Below, piece by piece: positions 11,401-19,700 of a DNA stretch of 52,972 nt. This DNA is from a virus. The stretch is from IMG/VR virus record IMGVR_UViG_3300020420_000019, positions 1-52,972 of that record; one strand, given 5' to 3'. Made by a program: the position numbers and the translations under genes. Under the pieces are notes generated by a model, which saw only the letters and a program-made list of their open reading frames with translations, did not search any database and was not told the DNA's origin. The stretch's first letter is position 1, and the number at the start of each line of letters is the position of its first letter.

Positions 11401-14400
11401 AGAGTTGCTGCATATGATCCTGCAACTGCAGTATACAGTCCATTTGATCCTTGGAATAGAGAAGGTATTCTTAGTAGTGCAAGAAAATTAACACCAAACG
11501 AATCTTCTAAATTTAAGTTTAAAAACTATCTTGCCAGAATGGATAAGTTAGTTCTTAAACCTAGTGATGGCATGACATTACTTCAAGGTGTAGATCAAGA
11601 AGTTCCTCAACCACCTGCTGATCAACCAGATGCTATGACAATAGCAACTATTGTTTGGCCACCATATACATTTGATGTTGAAGATGTACAAATATTTTTA
11701 GTTGATAATCGTAGATACACAATGCGTGACATTGGTGTAATTGAGGATAGAGTGCAGCATTTAGAGAATGTTACAACACTATCTTTCTTAGAACAGAAAA
11801 TTGAAAATTTACAAATTAAAGATGCTGATGGACTTGATAGATTTAAGAGTGGATTCTTTGCAGACTCATTTAAGAGTAGAGATTTAACTGATCCTGCATC
11901 ACCTGTTGATATTGATATTAAAAAAGGCATGATGATGCCATTGAAAGATTTCAATTCAATAGATGTTAATCCAGTCCCATCATCAGAAGTTCCTCCTGAG
12001 CAATTAGATAATGAAGTAGACTATGATTTATTAGATGAGAATACTCAGAAGACTGGTAGAATGGTTTCTCTTAAGTATGAAGAGGTGACAATGGTTGAAC
12101 AGACCTTTGCTACCAGAGTAGAAAACTTAAACCCATTCTTAGTTCATGACTATACAGGTACATTAAAATTAAATCCTACAAGTGATAACTGGATCAATAC
12201 TGTAAACACAACAGGAGTAACAAAGAATAAAACTATTAAGAGACAAACTGTAGATACTAGAGTTAGTTTAACAGAAATAAATGGTGGATTTGGTGAAGAT
12301 GCATTAGCATTAAGTTCTGTAGATAGAGTTCAAAAAGTTGAGAGAGATGATATTACATCAGAAAATACTTTTATAGAAAGTGAAACATTTGATCCTTTCA
12401 TAAGATCAAGAAATATAGAATATAGAGCAAGTGGATTAAGACCAAACTCTAGATATTATCAATTCTTTGATGATCAAGGAAATGTAGATGTTGTTCCTAA
12501 GATTATAGGTGTTGATAATGTTGTTGGTGCGTTCAGTGTCGGAGAAACAATCACAGCATTAGTTAATGGTGAAACATATCGTTTTAGACTCTGTAGACCA
12601 GATCATAAAAAAGGACCTTTTGCTGCTCCTACAAAAACATATCAAACAAATCCTTTAGATATAAACGAGACATTACCTACAGCATATTCGCAAGGTTCTA
12701 CTGTAATTAATATTGACACTGCAGCACTTGCTCAATCAGCACAAGGAGACTTCTTTGGTTTTCTTCCTATAGGAACTGTGGTGGCAGGACAAACTAGTGG
12801 TGCACAGGCAACCATTAGAAATCTAACATTAAATTCAGATGGATTTGGTGACTTAACTGCTGCTATGTGGATTAGAGATCCATATTCAACACCAGAACCA
12901 CTTGCAAAAATTAGATCTGGTGAGAGGGAAGTTAAGGTTACTACTGATAATAATAACTTAGAAGATATTAGGGGTGGAACAACCATATCAGATGCAACTG
13001 CTGTATTTTCTGCAACAGGAACTACAAGAGTTATACAAACTGATGTAAGTGTAACAACATTAGAGACTACTACAATACAAAGAGATGTAACTATTACATT
13101 TACTAATAGAACAACTCCACCACCTCCACCACCTCCTGCACCTGTTATAATCAGACAAGAGGTAGTAGCAGAGGCTCCACAAAGAGGAAGAAGAAGTCGT
13201 TGGAGAAGAAGAAATAGATGGAGAAGAAGAATAAGGAGGAATAGAAGAGCAAGAAGAGGAAGAAGAGGAAGGAGAGGTGGAAGAGATCCCTTGGCACAAT
13301 CATTCAGAGTGGGTGAGGAAGGAGCATATGTAACATCAGTTGACATATTCTTTGCTGAGGTTGAAGATCCAGCTGTGCCTTGGTGGGTAGAAATAAGAAC
13401 AATGGAAGTGGGATTACCAACAGAACAATTGGTATCTCCTGATGCTAGAGTTGATTTAGATGCTAGTGAAGCATTAGTGTCTTCTGATGCATCAGTTGCA
13501 ACTAATATTGCATTCCCATGTCCAATATACTTAGAACCTGATACAGAATACTGTTTTGTTGTAGGATCACCTTTCAACACATACGAAGTATTTACAGCAG
13601 AGATGGGTCAGACTGCTCTTAATGCACAAGAACTACCTGCAGCAGCAGGAAATGTTTATAGTAACCAGTTCTCAGTTGGTTCTATATTCAAGTCACAGAA
13701 CGCATCTACATGGACACCATGCCAGTTTGAAGATATGTGCTTCAAACTTTATAGAGCAAACTTTACTTCAAGTGATGGAATAATTACTTTCCAGAACCCT
13801 CCAATCAGAGCTAATAATGGAACATTACCTGTATTAAAGAAAAACCCAATTCATACACTTCCCAAGAAAGCAACATTAGGAATTACAACTACCACAGATG
13901 CAGGACTTATTGGAACTGTATTTACAGTCGGTAGAACAATTGGAGATGCTTCTGCAACTTACAGATCTGCTGTAATCGAATCTACTGGAGGACCTGTACA
14001 AGGTATTGGAGCTGATGGAATACTTGGTATTAACTCATTTGGTTCTAATTATGGAACACCTAATTCTTTTGTAAATACTTATCCTATAACAGGAAAAGGT
14101 GCAGGTTTAACACTTCATTCTGTGGTTGTTGGTACAGGTCTATCACCTATTACAGGTGTTGCTGTATCTGCAACTGGTTCTGGATATCAAGTAGGAGATC
14201 TTGTTGGTATCGTAACTGCTGATATGGGTGGTTCTGGTTCTGGAGTTAGACTTGGTATCGCTTCTCTTGGTGGATTAGATACTTTATTCCTTACAAATAT
14301 TCAATCAGAAGAATTTACTGTAGGAAATAGTATAACATACAATCATAGTGCAGGAACTGTAATTGATTCTGGTTTAGATGTAACAACATATGATGCTACA

Positions 14401-15750
14401 GGTAGTATGTTTACAGGTGAATATGCTAAGGTTGATTGTTTCAATCATGGCATGTATGGTTCTGGTAACAAAGTTGTTATCACAGGTGCAACCCCTGACA
14501 CTCTACCAACTGTCACATCTACTATAGTTAATAGTACCACGAGTGCTATTGCAATTGGTGACAGTACAGGATTTGATGTGTTTGAAGGAGTACAGGTTAG
14601 TGCAGCAAATACAGGATATGCTATAATAAACAGTGAAGTTATTTCTTACACTGCTGTTGGAATAAACACCTTAAGTGGAATTGTTAGAGGAATAGACAAT
14701 ACTCAAGCAATCAACCATGCTCAAGGTTCTACCATACAGAAGTATGAAATATCAGGTGTTGCGTTAAACAAAATTAACAAGACACATGATGTACAGGCAC
14801 TAGAGAGAAACATGGATAGTTTCTTAATCAAGATTGATCGAGAAGGTAGATCTGTTGACATCTCTGGTATATCTCAACCACAATTATCATTTAACAGTGA
14901 TGCATTTGTTGGAGGAGAGCATGTTCATTCAACCAGAAACATCATGTTTGATACTATAACACCTTTAATGGATGTATTGACACCTACTGGTACTGATGAA
15001 GTAGATATGGTTATGAGAACTGTTTCTGGTACGAGTGTAGATGGTACTGAAGTTTCTTTCTCTGATCAAGGATTTGAGGAAGTTATTATTAACAAAGAAA
15101 CTAAACTACCAAATACAAGAATAATTGCATCTGAGGTTAATGAAAACAACAGATTGACAAACATGTTTAGGAACAAATCAATCACTACTAGAATGTTTAT
15201 ATCTAACGGTGGTAATGAATTTAGTTCCCCAATGGTTTGTTTAGACACAGCTGCGTTCAAGTTTACATCAAATAGAATTAACAAACCTATTGAAGATGAT
15301 AACTACGCACATGATTCTAGAGTTAATCGTTTAACAGGAGATCCACACACCTCATACTATCAGTCTAAGGTGGTATCAATTAAGAATCCTGCAACATCAT
15401 TGAAAGTTATAGTTGATGCTTACAGACCTCAAGACTCAGACTTTAGAGTATTGTATAGTTTGATTAGACCTGATGTTAGTGAAGAAGATCAAAAGTTTGT
15501 TCTCTTCCCAGGTTACAAAAACAATATTGATACTACAGGAGATGGTTTTGGAGATACTGCTATTGATCCTAACGAGAATGATGGTCGTGCAGATAAGTTT
15601 ATCGCATCATCAGATAAATTTATTGAGTATCAGTTCACTGTCAATGAAGTAGAACCCTTTACAGGATTCGTAATCAAGATAGTAATGAACGGTACAGACA
15701 CTGCAAGAGTTCCTATCATTAAAAATATCAGAGCATTAGCACTAGCATGA
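8428..15750 (+). CDS. Giant DUF4815-type virion structural protein (2440 aa)
   Basis: The N-terminus (ISPYYDDFDRTKNFHRVLF, then PVQARELTTMQSILQNQVEQFG) matches the DUF4815 family of phage baseplate/tail proteins as I know it. Residues 1564-1570 are seven prolines. Residues 1586-1619 form an extreme basic segment with 22 arginines in 34 positions plus tryptophans. DPLAQSFRV follows directly, a motif common at the start of a beta-domain in these proteins. C-terminal parts contain GSGYQVGD and LamG/Ig-like beta sequence. It sits between gp8 and the fibre block, where T4 has gp9-gp12, so it probably belongs to the outer baseplate or fibre attachment. No catalytic motif was seen. The ATG follows an AAAAAG ribosome-binding site 4 bases after the gp8 stop. 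Function is inferred from family and position. Confidence 0.75.
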   Translation: MPQQTNLNISPYYDDFDRTKNFHRVLFKPGFPVQARELTTMQSILQNQVEQFGSHIFKEGSVVVPGGITFDPEYFAVQLDGTHLGTDVEVYLGALKGKKIKGQSSGVVAKVINCITASASNNNNPTLYVKYISPGPSGSFDFFDNSELLILEDSVTYGNTTLNLGSSIASTITVDACLTGSAASIASGVYFVRGSFVRVNEQTLILDQYTNDSTYRVGLQVVETEVAAKEDNSLYDNAKGFSNFAAPGADRLKIELILAKKPVTDFDDTDFIEVVRVREGTIEKENNNNSQYNLILDYLAKRTHDESGDYALKPFIVDVQESLNDRQGSGGVYFENEVTREGREPNDDITALKISPGTAYVKGYEFSTQGEIIDCPKARFLAEEFIEQSFTFRLGNKLVVQDVNGNPTQGSKIDLQSGISSSIVGSAKVYNFALSDAKYKDNSTEFDLHLFDVQLFNTVELNEYATWPKSITIEGNESGARGIAIAAGTASSSITVSNVSGRFLDGEQIIFTNDYNLTRSALKVIRYDINNVENLSQTGFYAKKKLFNVLPVGFDKTDPVQIATNGTVTCPGKTFEVFRPGQIITYTVPGASLPSRNVISEVNADGSDMKLAALTSVPLIFNGALPSGTYTGAIFLGQQQLSKEDNSGLYLPFPKSTIGEVDLTDAELLLSDQVTNESTDANGVLVVNTSALSLNDVTFVAFDQERYQVTYSDGTIATIDDSQVVITSDTLTINNLQFSETGVEVNVTVVKSNIRSKVKEFKKSQSVTITRSSNAASGSNSNISLNDGLTNSALYGLRVQDADISLNCPDAVNVVCIYESLDANAPIFDKLAFTSTDPIFQNAIVGENIIGETSNAVARIVEVDAGNSNISIVYQTIDKFTLLENLTFSESNSTAVLQNIINGKFKDITDSYLLDKGQKEQYYGYSFISRLNDNYIPTKQITVVFDKYDIPATDTGDVFTVASYDPERFTKDVPEIGIGRKRATDTLDFRPRVAAYDPATAVYSPFDPWNREGILSSARKLTPNESSKFKFKNYLARMDKLVLKPSDGMTLLQGVDQEVPQPPADQPDAMTIATIVWPPYTFDVEDVQIFLVDNRRYTMRDIGVIEDRVQHLENVTTLSFLEQKIENLQIKDADGLDRFKSGFFADSFKSRDLTDPASPVDIDIKKGMMMPLKDFNSIDVNPVPSSEVPPEQLDNEVDYDLLDENTQKTGRMVSLKYEEVTMVEQTFATRVENLNPFLVHDYTGTLKLNPTSDNWINTVNTTGVTKNKTIKRQTVDTRVSLTEINGGFGEDALALSSVDRVQKVERDDITSENTFIESETFDPFIRSRNIEYRASGLRPNSRYYQFFDDQGNVDVVPKIIGVDNVVGAFSVGETITALVNGETYRFRLCRPDHKKGPFAAPTKTYQTNPLDINETLPTAYSQGSTVINIDTAALAQSAQGDFFGFLPIGTVVAGQTSGAQATIRNLTLNSDGFGDLTAAMWIRDPYSTPEPLAKIRSGEREVKVTTDNNNLEDIRGGTTISDATAVFSATGTTRVIQTDVSVTTLETTTIQRDVTITFTNRTTPPPPPPPAPVIIRQEVVAEAPQRGRRSRWRRRNRWRRRIRRNRRARRGRRGRRGGRDPLAQSFRVGEEGAYVTSVDIFFAEVEDPAVPWWVEIRTMEVGLPTEQLVSPDARVDLDASEALVSSDASVATNIAFPCPIYLEPDTEYCFVVGSPFNTYEVFTAEMGQTALNAQELPAAAGNVYSNQFSVGSIFKSQNASTWTPCQFEDMCFKLYRANFTSSDGIITFQNPPIRANNGTLPVLKKNPIHTLPKKATLGITTTTDAGLIGTVFTVGRTIGDASATYRSAVIESTGGPVQGIGADGILGINSFGSNYGTPNSFVNTYPITGKGAGLTLHSVVVGTGLSPITGVAVSATGSGYQVGDLVGIVTADMGGSGSGVRLGIASLGGLDTLFLTNIQSEEFTVGNSITYNHSAGTVIDSGLDVTTYDATGSMFTGEYAKVDCFNHGMYGSGNKVVITGATPDTLPTVTSTIVNSTTSAIAIGDSTGFDVFEGVQVSAANTGYAIINSEVISYTAVGINTLSGIVRGIDNTQAINHAQGSTIQKYEISGVALNKINKTHDVQALERNMDSFLIKIDREGRSVDISGISQPQLSFNSDAFVGGEHVHSTRNIMFDTITPLMDVLTPTGTDEVDMVMRTVSGTSVDGTEVSFSDQGFEEVIINKETKLPNTRIIASEVNENNRLTNMFRNKSITTRMFISNGGNEFSSPMVCLDTAAFKFTSNRINKPIEDDNYAHDSRVNRLTGDPHTSYYQSKVVSIKNPATSLKVIVDAYRPQDSDFRVLYSLIRPDVSEEDQKFVLFPGYKNNIDTTGDGFGDTAIDPNENDGRADKFIASSDKFIEYQFTVNEVEPFTGFVIKIVMNGTDTARVPIIKNIRALALA

Positions 15751-15959
15751 TCCCTGTTCAAGGACACGATCATCTTTTTAGAGATGAAAAAACTGGAGCG
15801 ATCGTCAATGAAGATCAATCCAGTTATCAAACATATATGCAAATGAAAAAGAAAAAGAAAAAAGATCGTGCAGAAATTGATGAAATGAAAAATGACATCA
15901 GTGAAATGAAAAAAATGATTGAATTGTTAGTAAGAAAAACAATTGTAGAAAAATCATGA
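15747..15959 (+). CDS. Small structural-region protein with basic linker and coiled coil
   Basis: This 70-residue protein starts within the stop of the giant upstream gene (ATGA overlap), which indicates translational coupling. Its first 30 residues include MIPVQGHDHLFRDEKTGAIVN. A lysine run (six K at residues 34-39) and a heptad-like helix (IDEMKNDISEMKKMIELLV) follow. Similar short proteins follow the DUF4815-type protein in other marine T4-like phages, as I recall. The helix suggests oligomerisation or docking onto a tail component. No enzymatic feature is visible and function is unknown. Confidence 0.65.
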   Translation: MIPVQGHDHLFRDEKTGAIVNEDQSSYQTYMQMKKKKKKDRAEIDEMKNDISEMKKMIELLVRKTIVEKS

Positions 15960-16144
15960 GAGATCCTAAACAAGAATTTCTAAGATTTCATTACGGGGAT
16001 GATGCTGTACAGACTAATTTTAGTGATCTAAATGACTTGGAAATCATAAGAAATGATATAGATCGTATAGATAAAAACCTATCTGAAGTTAAATCTCAGT
16101 TACAAGAGCTTGTATTGGAGTTAAGGAAGCTAAATACCTTATAG
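15956..16144 (+). CDS. Small coiled-coil protein of the tail gene block
   Basis: This 62-residue protein begins with an ATGA overlap on the preceding stop. Residues 25-60 form a long amphipathic helix (EIIRNDIDRIDKNLSEVKSQ and onward) with leucine/isoleucine at heptad spacing, so a coiled coil is likely. It is the second coiled-coil mini-protein in a row, so the two could pair with each other or with fibre proteins. No homologous family is recognised with certainty. Confidence 0.6.
   Translation: MRDPKQEFLRFHYGDDAVQTNFSDLNDLEIIRNDIDRIDKNLSEVKSQLQELVLELRKLNTL
16130..16136 (+). promoter_or_regulatory. Possible variant late promoter (CTAAATA)
   Basis: CTAAATA lies inside the end of the coiled-coil gene, 28 bases before the ATG at 16165. 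It differs from the TATAAATA octamers in this window but has the same TAAATA core and a comparable distance to the next start. Two other copies occur at gene junctions (27089 and 40934). Confidence 0.35.
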
Positions 16145-16164
16145 GATAATAGTCGGCATAAAAG

Positions 16165-16500
16165 ATGGCAGTATATGTCTCTAACCTGCAGATTGAATCA
16201 GGCTGTGATTTTGAGCATTTATTTGCTCTTGGTGATAATGATAATCAAACAGTCTTAAATCTAGCGGGATTCACAGCATCATCACAACTGCGTAAATGGG
16301 CAGGTGCAACAAGTTATGTTGCCTTTGCATCGACGGTATCTAGTCCATTGGAGGGTGAAATAAAAATCTCTATGGCAAGCACTATAACAACCGACATAAA
16401 ACCTGGTCGTTATCTGTATGATGTTGTCTTGAATGATGGTACGCAAAAGGTAAAAGTCGTTGAAGGAATGGTCACTGTACGAGCAGGGGTAACAAGGTAA
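16165..16500 (+). CDS. Small beta-rich tail/fibre-associated protein
   Basis: This 111-residue, mostly beta-strand protein carries AVYVSNLQIESGCDFEH at the N-terminus and GRYLYDVVLNDGT...VVEGMVTVRAGVTR at the C-terminus. This pattern resembles the BppU N-terminal-type immunoglobulin-like domain found in small phage baseplate and fibre proteins, where a strand pair closes with a 'G...V.PgVTR' end. It sits immediately before the fibre gene with one small gene between, which supports a role in fibre or baseplate-periphery assembly. The family link is from pattern recognition only. Confidence 0.6.
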   Translation: MAVYVSNLQIESGCDFEHLFALGDNDNQTVLNLAGFTASSQLRKWAGATSYVAFASTVSSPLEGEIKISMASTITTDIKPGRYLYDVVLNDGTQKVKVVEGMVTVRAGVTR

Positions 16501-16712
16501 TGCCATCATTAAGAGTTGGTACTGGCAGCCAAGTAAAGGTAATTGCTAGTGGAGCATTAGGAGGCGGTGGAGGAGGTAAACTAGTTTTACTCTCTGATGT
16601 AAACGCTAATAATCTAGGTAACGGTAGTTTCCTAGTGTATGATTCAGCGTCTGCCAAATTTGTAGCACAAACAAATCTACCATCTGTAACTATTGATGGA
16701 GGGGAATACTAA
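16500..16712 (+). CDS. Small Gly-rich protein preceding the tail fibre
   Basis: This 70-residue protein overlaps both neighbours by one base (TAATG at each end). It contains a run of glycines (residues 19-26) followed by a short beta-rich stretch (KLVLLSDVNANNLGNGSFLV) and ends in VTIDGGEY. The LSDV...L..G..L.YD pattern resembles small repeats in phage fibre proteins. It may be a fibre-associated structural peptide, but the precise role is unknown. Confidence 0.5.
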   Translation: MPSLRVGTGSQVKVIASGALGGGGGGKLVLLSDVNANNLGNGSFLVYDSASAKFVAQTNLPSVTIDGGEY

Positions 16713-19700
16713 TGTCTGCAACCATACTGATAAAAAGAACGCAGGGAACATCGCCACCAACCGCAGCACCCGTTGGAACTGGTGTCTCCTTTGGTGAATT
16801 AATCTATACATACGATGTTGCCAATGTAGGTGCAGGTAAATCATATAAGAAATTATACATTGGTGATCCAAGTGGTAACACTGAAGCACCAATACCGATC
16901 GGTGGTGAATATTATACACAGGTAATAGCAGATAACCCTGCAGATTTTGGTAAACCAGTTGCCAACAAAGCAGTTATTCTTAACTCTGATGCTAAGGTAT
17001 CAAGTTGGACTGTTGCAACAGATTTACTAGTAGGAGCTGCAGCAACTGTTTCTGGAGATTTGAGTGTTTCTGGTGACTTAAATGTTACTGGTGATATTGT
17101 ATATGATGAAGCAAATGCTAGAAATTTCAATATCACAGGTGTTGCTACTATTGCTACACTTGGAATAACAAGTTCATTAGAAGTAGAAGTTTCTACAAGT
17201 GGAGTTGGTGTTGTTACTGCACTATCAGGTGTTGGTGGTACATTTTTAGATTGGAACGCTACATCAGCACAGTTTGAACAAGTCAATGTAAGTCATGCTA
17301 CTACAGTTAAAAACTTAACAGTTACTGGCATATCTACAATTGAGAACAACTATGACTTCAGAACTCAGTTAATTAGAATTGGTAGAGAAGCAGGTGTATT
17401 AGAGACAGATGGTAACGATCGTCAAGGGTTCTTTATTGGTAACTTTGCAGGATCAGAAGCAGGTATAACAACTCTTACAAAAAGAAATATTGCTATTGGA
17501 CATAGTGCTTTCCAAAAAGGTGGTAAGACACAAGCAGAATCAAACTTATTTGTAGGTAACTTTGCAGGACAAGGAGCAGAAGGTTCATATAATATCTTCC
17601 TAGGAGATAAAGCAGGTCAAGACTTAGGATCTCAAACAATTATTGAATATGGTGAGACAGGTGAAGCTACAACTATTCAATTCTCGAATGGTAGTACTTT
17701 ACCAAATGATCCTTACAATTATAGAGCATATGGTAGTATAGCAGCTGCAAGTATAACCGACATATCAGGTGGTATGTTTGCTATTGCAGTTGAAGCTCTT
17801 AGTGACTTAAGTATTGTTAACACTGCTGTTAGTGGCAACTTGACATTTACTATTGGTGGTGCAAGTAATGGACACTTAGATAAAACTAAAGCAGGACCTT
17901 TTACGGTTAAAGGAACTGATGACTTTGGATTACTTACAGATATTAATGATGCTATTTACTTATCAAGTGGTAGTATAGGATTAAGTGGAACTTATGGATT
18001 CTTAATCGTAAATGCAGGTATAACAACTACAAGTGGTAAAGAAAATCATTTACAGAATATTGCTTTAGGTCGTGAGGCATTATGGGGAGCAGGTATATCA
18101 ACTGATCAAAGTAATAACATTGCTATTGGTGCTTACGCATTATACAATGTTTATGGTAATGATAATATTGCCATAGGACAATCTGCAGGTAAGTATAACA
18201 CTGGTAGTGGTAATGTAATTATTGGTTTAAATCAAGATGTTGCACAAACAACAGAAGATACTCAATTAATAATTGGTTCTGGAGATACAAAATGGATCTC
18301 AGGTAATAATGTTGGCTGGGTTGGTATAGGAACTACTACACCTGACGCTTTACTCGCAGTAAATGGTGATGTTAGTGTATCTGGAGTTGCTACAATTCCT
18401 CAAATTGATGTCAATGATCTTGGTGTAGAAGCAGCGTATGTTACTGCAGGTATTGTTACTTCTTTGGTTGGTACTTACGCAACTATAACAACTTTAGATG
18501 TAGAAACATTAGATGCTCAAAATATAAACATTACTGGAGTTGCTGTTACTGACATAGTTGGTACTGCTGCAACTATATCAGTATTTGATACCGAAACTGC
18601 AGATCTTAAGGATGTTAAAATTACAGCAGGTATCATTACAGACATTGTTGGTACTGCTGCTACAATCACAACACTTGATATTGTAGAAGGAGATATTGTA
18701 AATGCTAAAATTACTGCAGGTATCATTACAGATATCGTTGGTACTGCAGCAACAATTACGACAGTTGATTTTAATACTGCTGATATTGTAACTGCCACAA
18801 TAGGTTCTGGTATTGTTACAACTCTGGATGCATCTTCTGATGTAACCATTGGTGGTGGACTCACTGTAACTCAGTTTGTTGACTTAAACAATAGTCTAGA
18901 TGTAGAAAAAGATTTCAGAGTTGGTGGTGCATCAACATTCGTTGGTAATGTAACATTCAAAGGTGGTACAATTGGTCTTGGTGATTCTATATCAGATAAT
19001 ATTGTATTCAATGCTGATATTGATTCAAGTTTCATTCCTGATGATGACGATACCTATAACATTGGTAGTCCTAGTCAACAATGGAAAGATATCTACATTA
19101 ACGGTGTTGCTTACATTGACGATTTAAGTGTTGATTCACAAGTTGGTACATATGCAACGATTGGAACTCTTGATGTAGAAACATTAGATGCTAAAGATGT
19201 CAATATTACAGGATTAGCAGTCACCGATATTGTTGGTACTGCTGCTACAATAACAACGATTTCTGCAACAGAAGGAGATATCGTAAATGCTAAAATTACT
19301 GCAGGTGTAGTAACATCTCTAGTAGGCACTTACGCAACTGTCTCAACAGTTGACATAGAAACATTAGATGCTAAAGATGTTAATATTACAGGACTAGCAG
19401 TTACCGATATAGTTGGTACTGCAGCAACCATATCAGTATTTGATGCAGAGACTGCTGATCTTAATAATATTAAGGTTACAACAGGTCTTGTTACATCACT
19501 GGTTGGTACATATGCAACGATTACAACTCTTGATGTAGAAACTCTTGATGCTGCAAGTATAAGCATCACTGGAGTTGCAGTAACAGACATCGTTGGTACT
19601 GCTGCAACAATCGCTACTTTAGATGTAAGTAATGGCGATATTCTTAATGCTAAAATTACTGCAGGTGTTGTCACATCATTGGTAGGTACTTACGGTACAA

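Noticed and set aside
12732-13580. 282-codon open frame on the minus strand
   Set aside because: It mirrors the Arg/Pro-rich coding tract of the plus-strand structural gene, has a low-complexity Leu/Ser/Gly product and no promoter or ribosome-binding site.
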